Source: Crossaster papposus (lineage: Eukaryota > Echinodermata > Asteroidea > Velatida > Solasteridae). From it: DNA of 64,000 nt. Below the pieces are notes generated by a model, which made no database searches, was not told where the DNA came from, and was given only the letters and a program-made list of their open reading frames with translations. Below, one piece after another: positions 45,313 through 56,719 of the stretch; position 1 is the stretch's first letter, and the number at the start of each line of letters is the position of its first letter. The stretch spans positions 558,001 to 622,000 of the forward strand of contig JBAIAA010000409.1 of NCBI GenBank assembly GCA_037893245.1, given 5' to 3'. The position numbers and the translations under genes were made by a program.

Positions 45313-48300
45313 GTGGCCCTTTTCCAAACCTCCAGGCTTCGGCTTTGGCTTCGGCTCCGGCTTCAATTTATGAGGCTTCGTCTTCATGAGGCTCCGCGAC
45401 AAGCCTTAAAGTTTTGGAACACCGAGGCTTCGGGAGGCTTCGACTAGCGACTCTATGCCATTCGTGGTGCTTCGTTACATTTCGTTGAGTTACCGGCCTA
45501 TGGATGGAAACATCGCTAATAAACGGCTGAAGCAATATTATTTTGCGCCTGCTTTCACTACAGGGACAATAGACGTATCCAGGAATAAATGTAAACTTTT
45601 ATACATGTATATATGCAATTTATTCACTCAACCAAAATCTGTCTTTTCCCCTTTTCGTAACCGCGTCTGTAGACTACTGGAAAAGGTTTTGTTTGGGGCA
45701 CAATTTAAATATTTCAATAACAAACAATCCACTTTTCTTTTTTTTTTTTTTTTTTTTTTTTTTTTGGGGGGGAGGTGGCAGGTGCCAGGCCAATGCCTCA
45801 TTCAAAATACTTTGTTTGCATCGCTATTGCTAAAAACGGAATCTACTTTTACTTCGGGAAGAGACCCTGTAATTCTTTTTTTACGATTTGATCTGCAGCT
45901 TCGATCTAAAAGTAAGATGCACTCCTTTAATATGATGTGTCCGTCTTTCAAGGAAATAAATATGTACTTTTTGGCAAAGAATTGTCAACCATGTATTATT
46001 ACTGATGGTTTATTTGGCAAACAACATGGAAAAATTAACATTTAGATTGAGACAGGGCAACATAATTACAAATCATTCAATATAAAACTAAACAAAAGAT
46101 TAAATTGATAATATAATTAAAAAATAAGTGCTCACATAGATAATTTAAAAGACAAAACTGCAAAAGAAAATCCCAATGTTAAATTTAAAAATTAACAACA
46201 AAATATTTAAATTTTGAAATTGTAATGTATCCTTTGCTGTGACTTTTGGGAATATATATTATTGAAACCCCCTACCACCAGTACCATTCTAAAACAATAA
46301 TAGCTCCTTTGAATTAATTTTTTTTACAAGTTTAAAGACATGCCATGATTAGGTTTGTTTTAAAAAGAGATTGAGGCCTCAAATAGAGGCTGCTCAAAAC
46401 CATCGCTTTTGATTGATAGGTTGTACAAATTGTACTCCTTTCTTAACAAACATGTTGTTTTCCTTGATGTAATAGTAGTTGTGATGTACATGGATTTTTG
46501 CCTTTTAATATTTTAATGAATCTGGTTTTATCATTTTACAGTGCATTTAAATTGTATGTACATAACGTTTGCACTTTATAAATAACATTATTATTGTCAG
46601 GCCTACATTTTATACTTTATAAGACTTTCTACTGCTGACAATTGATTATTTGACATAGAATTTTCCCCAGCATATAAACAAATACCAACTGTCATTTGTA
46701 GTGCAGGCATAGGCATTATAAATAAGAGAGTTGAGTTAAGTTGACCAGGACCTGTTCCAATAATTCCATGCTGTTCCAGTGTAAACAACATACATAGGGA
46801 GTGAATTGTTTTTCTTCAAAATTGGGAGATTTAGGTGAGCAAATATGTGAGCACACTCAGCACAGATCTTTAGCTTTGATTGTTCAGAATATACCTGTGC
46901 AATTAGTCTCTACATTGTCAAAGATCCTTTATAACAACACGGCTGGCAAGCATAAATTGAGTTTCTCCCTCTTTTGGCTGATGGACTTGGAGAGGCTTGT
47001 ATTGGAGAATGAACCTTCCTCCACTGCTAGAAATAGTGGGAAGTGGGAAGAAAATGAGTTGCCCATCTTTCCTAATGCACACAATCCATTGTGGTGTAGA
47101 AAGTCCACGATGGAGTTTACCTGTGCTTGAATTTTGAATATCCCCAGAACCTAAAACCATCAAGAAAATAAACAAAAGGAGAATTAAGAATGGTGATGGT
47201 CTAGGACGAAATAGCAAGTTAGGTATACACACACACTGAATGCTTCAAGTGGTGGTGTTGGTGCAAACAAATTTGCCTCCCAAACAAGACATTGTGCTTT
47301 TCCTGAGGAAATGCTCCGAGTCCACAGGGATCACCAAATTGGTTTATGGCGTGTTCAGTTTAAGCAGCAAATATTTGGTTTATCTTGCGTCATCTAGTAC
47401 AGATTCTGCTTATGATAGAAACTAATCAATTTAATCAAAACACAATAAAAGTATACTTCTATTTCAAAAAGAAATTAGTTGTTAATTTCCAAACTGACCC
47501 CTTTTCCTTCCAGCTTCCAGCTCTAAAGCTTGTGACATGTTGAGATTTAGATGTGAAATTTTTGAGCTACATTATTTCTAAATCTCCAGCAATATTTCCA
47601 TTTTTGTAGGCCTAGCCTAACTCAGGTTCTGGTATTGAATATAAAACCATTTTCACTTATTTTTTGTATTAACATGCATGTGACAACGAGGTGTAACAAT
47701 GCGCTCAGTTAAACTGGCTATTGTTACGGCATGCCGTACGATTCTCAGAATGGGTGCAGACTGCTCCATCTATGATCTAGTAAATTGAACAGAAATTGCG
47801 AATAAATCCATGCCTAACGTTAGGCTACACCCCGTATAACATGCCCTTATACCATACCGACTTGTGGAAACTCGTTTATCTCGTTATGATCAATAGTTTC
47901 GGGTCAAAAGAAGCCAGAAGGCCGACTGCCATAACAATAGCCACTGTCCCACTGCCTTTATTTATAACCAGGCAGCTTGACTAGTGCGGTTTTGCATGGA
48001 AGTTGGACTTGGATTTGGAACTTTCGTCAAAAAAACGGTAGCATAACGTTAGGGTTAGAAATGTTGTCCTAGGTCCTATAGATAGTATGATTATCTTCAT
48101 GGTTACACGTAACATTTTCACTTGAGTTGGTAAATTTCTTTTAACAAAATCATTAAACTTACAGTGAATTGTCGGTGAAAACTTCCTTGCAAACAAGCAG
48201 ACACACCGCGAAAACAATGGCGGCCGTCGCAAACTTTTTTGTTTGTGATGATTTTGTGGCTTGTATCACGTGACAATACGTCACGAAGCCTCCACGAAGT

Positions 48301-48450
48301 CACCTCCTCGGCCGGCTTCATAATCTAGCCAAAAACGGAGCCTCTTGATGAAGCCGAAGCCAAAGCCTCCGTTTGGTATGGGCTTCAAAATGGCGGAATG
48401 GAGACGAAGCCGAAGACGAAGCCAAAGCCGGGGGTTTGGAAAACAGCCAC
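45313..48450. mobile_element. 3.1-kb composite element with GGCTTC-repeat inverted ends
   Basis: GTGGCCCTTTTCCAAACC (45313-45330) faces GGTTTGGAAAACAGCCAC (48433-48450). Inside both ends lie imperfect GGCTTC/GAAGCC hexamer runs (45331-45450 and 48283-48432). Element E copies flank it in opposite orientations. The interior has a poly-T/G tract (45738-45771), an AT-rich block (46040-46620) and short ORFs without recognisable domains. It could be a non-autonomous foldback-type transposon. Confidence 0.5.
46918..47232 (-). CDS. Unrecognised 104-residue ORF, possibly an exon
   Basis: The frame includes KLHRGLSTPQWIVCIRKDGQ and QFMLASRVVIKDL, which look protein-like. The first 30 residues are hydrophobic (FLILLLFIFLMVL), but a TTTTAG|GTTCTGGGG acceptor and an ACAG|GTAAAC donor suggest they may be intronic. 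No family recognised; it may equally be chance or an old transposon piece. Confidence 0.2.
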   Translation of the reverse strand: MCIPNLLFRPRPSPFLILLLFIFLMVLGSGDIQNSSTGKLHRGLSTPQWIVCIRKDGQLIFFPLPTISSSGGRFILQYKPLQVHQPKEGETQFMLASRVVIKDL

Positions 48451-48454
48451 ATTT

Positions 48455-48725
48455 ATTCCCTTATTTACTGTGAACCAGACTATTACTGCCATTGGCAACC
48501 TCGTTCCCATGGTGTCAAGCTGTACGCGCCAAACACTATCCGCTCTTATTTTCGTAGACGAGGTACGGTTCAAGGTTGGAAATAAAGTGAGCCCTGGGGA
48601 CGGAATGTTGTTTCCAGCTATGTTTATAAACACTTCCAGCCATGTCTTTATCGTCCGTTTAATACCGGCCACGTGACGGGATCTCGACCAATAGGAATGC
48701 CTAAACTGTCCCAGGTATTTATGAA
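48455..48725. mobile_element. Palindromic element E, inverted partial copy
   Basis: It is the reverse complement of about 44840-45075: TTACTGTGAACCAGACTATT, CATTGGCAACCTCGTTCCCA and GGTATTTATGAAT are read in opposite order. Together with copy 1 it makes a large inverted pair around 45313-48450. Confidence 0.75.
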
Positions 48726-48916
48726 TATAGGGTTAAACCTCCAAGGGCAGCTGCGAGAAAGTGTATTTTCACCGCCGTTTTTATGTTTAATTGGTACCAA
48801 TTGCATTAGGCCCAAGATAAAAGCGAACGAAACTTTGGGGAAAAGTATTTCCGACGCGGTTTTGAATTCCGCCTTTTTATTTCACTATTTTACGATATAG
48901 GCCTACATTACGTATG

Positions 48917-49085
48917 GTGACTCTGGAGGGACTACGCACATCGTAAATTTTGACGTCAATATTCACGACAAATTTCACGACTTTCCCCAAAGTCGCGAAT
49001 ATTAACGTCAATATTGACGTAACATTTGTCGCGAATATTGACGTCAATATTTACGATATGCGTGTCTCTCCAGGGCCACCAATTA
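48917..49085. mobile_element. Palindromic MITE with TGACGTCA-rich arms
   Basis: CTCTGGAGGGACTACGCACA-TCGTAAAT faces ATTTACGATATGCGTGTCTC-TCCAGGG. The arms continue with TTGACGTCAATATTC / GAATATTGACGTCAATA. It is a full-length foldback with several CRE words. Confidence 0.65.
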
Positions 49086-49087
49086 TG

Positions 49088-49475
49088 GAGGTTCAAAAGT
49101 GGACATCTGCTTTTCTGCTGTCAGAATGGCAGAAAAGCAGATTGAACGTTTTTGTAAAATAAATTTGTTACTTTTCTACTTTACTTCTACCAGAAAAGCA
49201 GGTTTTATTTGTTGCCATATACTGGCGGTTAAAAAAAGGACATCTGCTTTTCCACTTCACTACTACTACTAGAAAAGCAGATCGACCTTTTTGAACAAAT
49301 CTGTTTTTCTACTTTTTGTGCTCTCTGAGTGAGAGTAGAATGAACGTTGTAACCACAGTGCATGAGTGGTTCAAAAGTGGACATCTTCTTTTCTGCTATA
49401 GCAGAAAAGCGGATTGAACGTTCTGTTACGGCGGTTCAAAAGTGGACATCTGCTTTTCTGCTACCAACGCAAAAA
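49088..49475. repeat. Four clustered hairpin units sharing GTGGACATCTGCTTTTCTGC
   Basis: Units near 49090-49155, 49225-49300, 49367-49425 and 49433-49475. Each starts (A)AAAGTGGACATCT.CTTTTC and most fold onto AGCAGAAAAGC(A/G)GAT..., with different loop sequences. Hairpin arms are conserved while loops vary. Confidence 0.7.
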
Positions 49476-49766
49476 TGCCACTCTCTAGTACCTACCCACC
49501 AACAAATGGACGGTTCCAAGTGACTCCGCCTTTATTCAAATACATTTCTTATAATTAGGCCGTGTCCGAAACGGGTGTCTAGAGCTAGAGCTACGGCTAT
49601 TGTCTGCGTCGGCCATTTTGTAGCGCTGTCCGAATTGCCGTCTAGAGCTACAGCTACGCCTACAACGTCACAAAAATCTAGCCGTAAAAGAAGTTGGATA
49701 GCTCAGGCAAAACAAAATGGCGGCAGCACTAACGTTAATTTTGGAGCAAATTTTCGTTTATTTTTT

Positions 49767-50524
49767 ATTCATAAATACCTGGGACAGTTTAGGCATTCCT
49801 ATTGGTCGAGAGCCCGTCACGTGGCCGGTTTTAAACGGACGATAAAGACATGGCTAGAAGTGTTTAAAACCAGTTGGCAACAAAAGTAGCCCCTGCACAT
49901 GGACAACTCAATGGACATCCTTCTCCGGGCACTTCACTGCTGCGCAGACCATTGTTCTTATCTATTTTGAACCATTCGGGTGCAAAATCCTGTTTTCCTC
50001 CAAATATGACGAATTTAAAAAAAAAAGTCTTCCACTTTTTAAAAAAATTCCATAAGTCGTGCACAAACGCGGTCGCGTCACGTTCGTTCTTTTCCCTTTA
50101 AAAAAAACACGCGCGCGTACGCCATTTAGACGCGGAGGCCTATCCAGTCTATATAATGGAGATCAATGGTAAATACGCTTTATTGCATGTATTGTGACGT
50201 AGAGCGACAGAGGCGGAAACATGTCATTTGACAGTGGCCCGTGAACATGGATAGGGGAAAACACACAGAATGGCGAAACACCGAAATTTACTTGCGACAA
50301 TTTGCCGTGATTTTCGGGGCTTTTTTGGCTGAATTTTACAAAAAAGGTATTTATGAATGGGAATAAATGTGTGTTCGGTCGGTATTAATCACTCTGTTTA
50401 ATACCGCTTGGAGTCTGGGTGCTGATAATTACCCTCGCCTTCGGCTCGGGTAATTATCAGCACCCAGACTCCAAGCGGTATTAAACAGAGTGGTTAAAAC
50501 CTCCCGAACACACATTTATTCCCT
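49767..50524. mobile_element. Palindromic element E, copy 3 (most complete)
   Basis: It runs from TTCATAAATACCTGGGACAG through the GGCGAAACACCGAAATTTAC segment to the same long hairpin as copy 1 (50386-50497, loop TCGCCTTCGGCTC). It carries an unrelated segment of about 290 bp (49866-50155). Confidence 0.7.
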
Positions 50525-50621
50525 TAATAATAGTGCATTGAATTGGAACCAACAGATAGACAAATACGTCAATATCATCAGGTATTTTGACTGGCTGTAA
50601 ACAAACATTGCGTAACATCTA

Positions 50622-51398
50622 CACTGCAAAAACTGTGGTGTTAAATTGTACACCAATGGTGTACAATTTGATTATTTCCTGGTGTTTATATTGGGCAGGG
50701 ATTTGGGTGTTAAATAACACCAGTTTGGGAATCAATTTTTTTAACACCAATTTTGGTGTACACTCTGATAGCAAAATTTAACGTGGATATCACGTCATTT
50801 GCTCGTCATTCTAGCGAAAAGATGTACATATACATGTACTGTTTTAACACTATAATTGTGTACATATTAACTGCATGGACAAATTACGTAATGAAATATT
50901 ACACATCCATATACAATAATAACCTATTCCTACTAAATACGTACTACACACATAGCCATTGCCGTTGTTAGTTTTATACTACGCTTTTTTGTCCACGACG
51001 ATGTCACAACTAGTTTTTATGAATAATGTCAAAGTTTGAAAACGAATAAAATGTAACGGGAATTTTTAACTATGTTTGCACAAAAATCCAAATTCAATCA
51101 TGGAATCGTTTAAATAATTACATATTATGGTAACAAAATGAATTTTTGGACTCAATACAACAATTTAACATCGACTATTGTTAACATATCCCATAATTCC
51201 TTATCGACCAATCAGAGGGCTTTATTTCACACACGCATGCGCACTAGGTCAAATTTAACACCAAAAGTACGTAACACCAGTACTTGATTTGAAACTGATA
51301 CTTCAAGAATCATTTTACTTCATTTTAACACCAATTTTCATTCCAAAAGATTAAAAAAACATTGGTGTTAACATTTTAACACCACAGTTTTTGCAGTG
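50622..51398. mobile_element. MITE with CACTGCAAAAACTGTGGTG ends
   Basis: 19-bp or longer inverted repeats CACTGCAAAAACTGTGGTG / CACCACAGTTTTTGCAGTG are flanked by TA on both sides. Internal GGTGTTAAA/TTTAACACC words recur. TA flanks suggest a TA-targeting superfamily, though the start sequence is also known from hAT-type elements. Confidence 0.7.
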
Positions 51399-51417
51399 TA
51401 GCAGACGATAATTGTTG

Positions 51418-52164
51418 CAGGGGGGGGGGGGGGGGGGGGGGCGGAGGGGGGCCCTTCGAGACTGTGATTGCGCAACGCTGACGTACCGTCAATTCTCAAA
51501 ATAGGGGGGAACAATTTTCTCACGCGAAAAATAAAGAGTTTTTGGCATCCAATCTTAACATCTTGTCTTTTGTAGTTGTAAAAAGGTTGTTATTTACCTT
51601 AATTTTTATCATCCAATGACAAAAATTGTATTGAAAATTAAAAAAAGCAGTCGAAATAATTAAGCGTTGAGGTACCGTTGATGCACGTAGAGATTGTGCA
51701 CAAATACTAAAACGACGTTGACAAATACCTCCCCTAAAAAGGGCAATAATAATCGATAAATTGTGAAAAATCGTGCTTCGAACCCACTCACTTTTTTCCA
51801 TGGATACGTTTAAAAAGGATGTAGCAGTGATATACTGAATTTTTAAAAAAATCTGCCTGTGAACCCCTTGCGTTTTATCGTGTTGTTTTCGATCGAAAAT
51901 GGCAGAAAATGACATCGCCCCAAAACAAATTCGTGTAGATCGTGCCTGTGTACCTGGCTTTGCGGACGTTATATGAATCACTGAATTCGGAGAGCGAGCG
52001 CGGAGCAAATTTGTACGTGTTTCAACGGTGCGCTTCGCGGTAGCGATCTATACGTATTTACTGTGTGAGATGTGTGGCTCATGAGCGTGGAAGAACGAAT
52101 GAGATACATTTCAACGTTGGTGGCGCACTTTGTTTGGCCCCCCCCTCCGCCCCCCCCCCCCCTG
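51418..52164. mobile_element. Element F, copy 1 (CAGGGG poly-G ends, hAT-like)
   Basis: It starts CAGGGG with a run of about 22 G, then GCGGAGGGGGGCCC. It ends with CCCCCCTCCGC and a C-run to CCTG. The interior is about 90 percent shared with F2 and F3. A 162-residue minus-strand frame (51520-52008) is open here. Confidence 0.75.
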
Positions 52165-52697
52165 AATTCGAGTGATTCACAATACCTAGAAGCTGCCGTT
52201 GGAGGCGCAAATCCTGCTATCCCCGCAGTGCATCATGGGAAAAAGTCGGCATCGGTTTTAAAAACAGTATTCATTTTGCATGAACTCATCAGTTTTTACG
52301 TCTTTTTGGACACGCACGATTAAAGTTGTATTTTTTGTCTGCAAATAACAATGTTTTAATTAACGACGCTGCCGGATACATGTTTGTTTGGGTTAAACCT
52401 CGCGTGAACAATGAAGAATAGTGACATTTCACTACAGTATGATATACGGAAGAAGTCGACCGTAAAGTTTAAAAGTGGCACTTTTGAGTCAAACGCTTGG
52501 TGGCGCACTGCATTGTGAATCGCCCGAATTGTTGTAAATTCTTACATCGTAATTTTGCAAACACTAGTTTCAGCATCGCTTGGGGGCGCAATAACTAGCC
52601 GTAGGCTCTACCGTAGCCACGTCCGAATTCCATTTACCTTAGCGCCTACGTATAGACGTAGCTGTAGCTAGCTGTAGACGTAGACTGTAGCTCTATA
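52165..52697. other. Right interior of the Harbinger-like element
   Basis: Facing words CGAGTGATTCACAATACC and CATTGTGAATCGCCCGAAT suggest a decayed inverted repeat. CCGCAGTGCATCATGGGAAA resembles a common promoter motif but no gene follows. Confidence 0.35.
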
Positions 52698-52794
52698 TAG
52701 ACACCCGTTTCGGACACCTTACTTAGGTCTTCTAATTCGTCGACAATTTACCGACACATGCAGCGACTATGGTGTACTATTAAGGTCACTAAAA

Positions 52795-53335
52795 CGGCGC
52801 GGTGTGTCGTGGCTATAGCGGCGCGATGTGTCTTGGCTAGCGGCGCGGTGTGTCGTGGCTAGCGGCGCGGTGTGTCTTGGCTAGCGGCGCGATGTGTCGT
52901 GGCTAGCGGCGCGGTGTGTCGTGGCTAGCGGCGCGGTGTGTCTTGGCTAGCGGCGCGATGTGTCGTGGCTAGCGGCGCGGTGTGTCGTGGCTAGCGGCGC
53001 GGTGTGTCGTGGCTAGCGGCGCGGTGTGTCGTGGCTAGCGGCGCGATGTGTCTTCGCTAGCGGCGCGGTGTACGTGTCTTGGCTAGCGGCGCGGTGTGTC
53101 GTGGCTAGCGGCGCGATGTGTCTTGGCTAGCGGCGCGATGTGTCTTGGCTAGCGGCGCGGTGTGTCGTGGCTAGCGGCGCGATGTGTCTTCGCTAGCGGC
53201 GCGGTGTGTCTTGGCTAGCGGCGCGATGTGTCTTCGCTAGCGGCGCGGTGTGTCTTGGCTAGCGGCGCGGTGTGTCTTGGCTAGCGGCGCGGTGTGTCGT
53301 GGCTAGCGGCGCGGTGTTTAGCGGCGCGGTGGATG
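52795..53335. repeat. 22-bp tandem array, left arm of element G
   Basis: About 25 units of GGCTAGCGGCGCGGTGTGTC plus two bases. Three unit types alternate: GTGTGTCGTGG, ATGTGTCTTGG and ATGTGTCTTCG before CTAGCGGCGCG. Very CpG-rich. Confidence 0.9.
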
Positions 53336-53347
53336 ATGGAGGGCAAA

Positions 53348-54640
53348 CACTAGTGATAAAAATATGGAAGAGTAGTCAAAATTAGTGCGGTTGTTGAGAA
53401 ATCAATTATACAAAGAGAAAAACCCATAGAAAAGAATGTATAAATGTATAGCCTAGGCTATAGGGCCTAGCCCTATACGTATACCACATTATTGCGTTAA
53501 TACATTACATATTATGATACATTTGTTTTGTTCTGTGGTGTTTCCACATTTTCTCGTGTAATTAATATTCGAACATGCATGTGCATTGAACATGCATGTT
53601 CTATTGTCCTTTTCTTCATGATATAACGGTGGTAAAATAAAAGAATGAATGAATGAAAACAATCCACACATCATGCCTTCAAGTTCAATGAAGGCTTCAG
53701 GAATCCTGTCCATGCTTCTTTTGGTTGTCCTTGAAAACTTAATTATGTAGGGCGTATGTCAGGTAGGCCAAGTCTAACATTTCTTTTATATTTAAAATGT
53801 TTGTGGTATACTTTGCATCCATCTCTGATTTGATGAGCAGGTATTTTCTTAAGAAAATTTCTGAAGAAAATTATAAATTGATGTTTTATTGGTTTACTTC
53901 CACCATGGATTTATGCATAAAATTCATGGCATGTTTGTCATCCAATCCAATGATGCATTGAGAATGTCGATAAGGTTTATTCTGGTGAATCTGTCCAGGT
54001 AACGCTAGGTATAAGGCCTGTTCCCTAAAGCTGTTTGGGAAATTCGAACGCTGACTATATGAGAAGTCGACCATCTAGTTCCTCGACCTGGCAGTAGGCC
54101 TATCCAATGTCAGGATCTGTGGCTCAGTCTTGCAACTAATTCAACCCAGTGGTTATTCGTCCCTTCCTTGAAATGATATTTCAATAACATTTGAAACGTA
54201 ATCGGTATCGTTACCACAGTGAACAGTGTGGTTCCCTGACTTGAAAATAATCATCAGGATCTTTGGCTCATGGAGCAAGACTATCAACCGATAGTCTGGT
54301 TGCACTGAACCAGATGGGAACCACATTGGAACCACATGGTCGACTGCCGTAACAATACCCTCTCTGAAATTCAATACCCAAGAATAAATAAAAGAAATGA
54401 AACCTCAAAAAAGCGCGAACATTTTGGAGACTACCACTGGCTCAGAGGGGTACTGGGTAACTGGGTATAGAGCAGAGGAAAGACATAAAAAGGGCAATGT
54501 ATTAAACAACGGGTATAGTTGAATTAAATAAAAGTCCCTTCACTTTGAATATTCCTACGGCCAAAACACTACATATTTATTCTCGAGTTCGACATGACGT
54601 CACAATTTTAAGGGCAAGCCCCTCGATACCAAACGTTTCC
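53348..54640. other. Core of foldback element G
   Basis: Minus-strand ORFs at 53886-54074 (REQALYLALPGQIHQNKPYR) and 54153-54374 look protein-like in places but show no known motif. A pair of inverted words around ACCACAGTGAACAGTGTGGT occurs near 54215. Treated as unknown. Confidence 0.3.
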
Positions 54641-54659
54641 CCTCCATCATCCACTCGTG

Positions 54660-55030
54660 CCGCTACACACCGCGCCGCTAGCCACGACACACCGCGCCGC
54701 TAGCGAAGACACATCGCGCCGCTAGCCACGACACACCGCGCCGCTAGCCACGACACACCGCGCCGCTAGCGAAGACACATCGCGCCGCTAGCCACAACAC
54801 ACCGCGCCGCTAGCGAAGACACATCGCGCCGCTAGCCACGACACACCGCGCCGCTAGCCACGACACACCGCGCCGCTAGCGAAGACACATCGCGCCGCTA
54901 GCCACGACACACCGCGCCGCTAGTCACGACACACCGCGCCGCTAGCGAAGACACATCGCACCGCTAGCCACGACACACCGCGCCGCTAGCGAAGACACAC
55001 CGCGCCGCTAGCCACGACACACCGCGCCGT
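54660..55030. repeat. 22-bp tandem array, right arm of element G
   Basis: About 17 units, reverse complement of the left array (CCGCTAGCCACGACACACCG type). GCTAGCGAAGACACATCG and GCTAGCCACGACACACCG units alternate in near-regular order. Confidence 0.9.
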
Positions 55031-55128
55031 TTTAGTGACCTTAATAGTACACCTAAGCGACACATGCTGTAATCTCGTGACGGGCTCCACAACAATAGTG
55101 TAGCCTTTTGAGGCGCGGGCAAGTCCGG

Positions 55129-55746
55129 CAGCCGATTTCTCGAAACCTTACGCAATTGCGTATAAGCCCCCTTGCGCCACAATTTATTGCGTAAGCTGCG
55201 CTACAGGCTTTTGTTTGCTGCGCAACATTTCGCTTACGACAGTTTGAAGAAAGTTTGACAGTGCGTACGTCCGCGGCTTGCGCAACAATTATGGCGTAGC
55301 TTGCGCAGTCAATTTAGGTGGCGTAAGATATGGCGTAGCGACTGAAAATGACCTATTTTACCAGCAAATCGTAATTGACGTGAAGCCCGTCATTGCTCAA
55401 CTTATTAAGCTTGATAAAAGACACTCACGTCAGTTTCATGATTGAAGTAAAAGAATCACTATTTTACCCGTGACAGAATTGTTAATGTTGCCACACGATT
55501 TCGCGGAAAGTCGGACAAAACTTTTTTCAAAATGGTGGGCGAAGGTGATACAACGACGATTTCGTGAAAAAACACAATAATACGCAAACAGTCGCCGTAA
55601 ACGGTGTTTAAAACGTTGCGCATCTACGCCAAGTTTCGTGAAATGCTCCGTAAGTAAATGGCGCAGCTACGCAACATTTTTGTTGCGTAAGCCTTACGCC
55701 ACTTTTGAAAATGGCGCAAGCTACGCACTTTTCGTGAAATCGGCTG
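55129..55746. mobile_element. MITE with CAGCCGATTTC ends and GCGTAAGC-rich interior
   Basis: CAGCCGATTTCTCGAAA (55129) faces TTTCGTGAAATCGGCTG (ending 55746). The subterminal zones are full of TTGCGTAAGC/GCTACGCAA words in both directions. No target duplication could be fixed. Confidence 0.65.
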
Positions 55747-55915
55747 CTGATGTATCGCAAAAATACAGCCTTAATTGCAGGCCGTATACCTGGCATTTAA
55801 CGTGGTGACCATATTTGTTCTGGTTTTTGTTATCCCCGAGCAAATAAAATAAAAAAGAAAGGTGGAAGGGGACAAAAGTACACACGCATCTGCTTTTATG
55901 CAATTATGAGGATGG

Positions 55916-55917
<2 letters not shown>

Positions 55918-55946
<29 letters not shown>

Positions 55947-56657
55947 CCTTCGAGGTTGTGATTGCGAAACGCTGTGGTACCGTCCATTCTCAAAACAGGG
56001 GGGAACAATTTTCTCACGCGAAAAATAAAGAGTTTTTGGCATCCAATCTTAACATCTTGTCTTTTGTAGTTGTAAAAGGTTGTTATTTACCTTAATTTTT
56101 ATCATCCAATGACAACAATTGTATTGAAAATGAAAAAAGCAGTCGAAAAAAATTAAGCGTTGACGTACCGTTGATGCGCGTGGAGATTGTGCACAAATAC
56201 TCAAACGAGGTTAACAAATACCTCCCATAAAAGGGCAATAATAATCGATAAATTGTGAAAAATCGTGCTTCGAACCCACTCACTTTTTTCAATGGATACG
56301 TTAAAAAAGGATGTAGCAGTGATATACTGAATTTAAAAATAAATCTGCCTGTGAACCCCTTGCGTTTTATCGTGTTGTTTTCGAACGGAAATGGCAGAAA
56401 ATGACATCGCCCCAAAAGAATTTCGTGTAGATCGTGCCTGTGTACCTGGCTTTGCGGACGTTGTATAAATCACTGAATTCAGGGAGCGAGCACGGAGCAA
56501 ATTTGTACGTGTTTCAATGGTGCGCTTCGCGGTAGCGATCTATACGTATTTACTGTGTGAGATGTGTGGCTCATGAGCGTGGAAGAATGAATGAGATACA
56601 TTTCAACGTTGGTGGCGCACTTTGTTGGCCCCCCCCCCCCCTCCGCCTCCGCCTCCG
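55918..56657. mobile_element. Element F, copy 2
   Basis: Same orientation as F1: a poly-G start with CCTTCGAGG, then the shared interior to TGGCGCACTTTGTTGGCCCC and the C-run. It has single-base losses and substitutions relative to F1 that break the F1/F3 open frame. Confidence 0.75.
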
Positions 56658-56673
56658 TCTGTTAACGCTAGCG

Positions 56674-56675
56674 CA

Positions 56676-56719
<44 letters not shown>

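Larger units (their letters stand above)
49558..52718. mobile_element. PIF/Harbinger-like non-autonomous element, TTA target duplication
   Basis: GGCCGTGTCCGAAACGGGT at the left and ACCCGTTTCGGACACC at the right are terminal inverted repeats. TTA stands directly outside both ends (49555-49557, 52719-52721), the Harbinger signature. Subterminal regions share AGAGCTA/TAGCTGTAG words. The interior hosts element E copy 3, a MITE and element F1. No transposase gene. Confidence 0.7.
52771..55053. mobile_element. Foldback element G, inverted ends made of 22-bp tandem arrays
   Basis: GGTGTACTATTAAGGTCACT opens the left end and its reverse complement closes the right end (55036-55053). Next to each lies a 22-bp tandem array on opposite strands (52795-53335 and 54660-55030), then GTGGATGATGGAGGG on both inner sides. 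A 10-bp direct repeat CGACACATGC lies just outside (52752-52761, 55058-55067) and may be a target duplication. The 1.3-kb centre (53348-54640) has short minus-strand ORFs without recognisable domains. Confidence 0.75.

Noticed and set aside
45455-46045. 196-residue ORF
   Set aside because: It runs through a poly-T/poly-G tract and shows no recognisable domain; likely chance.
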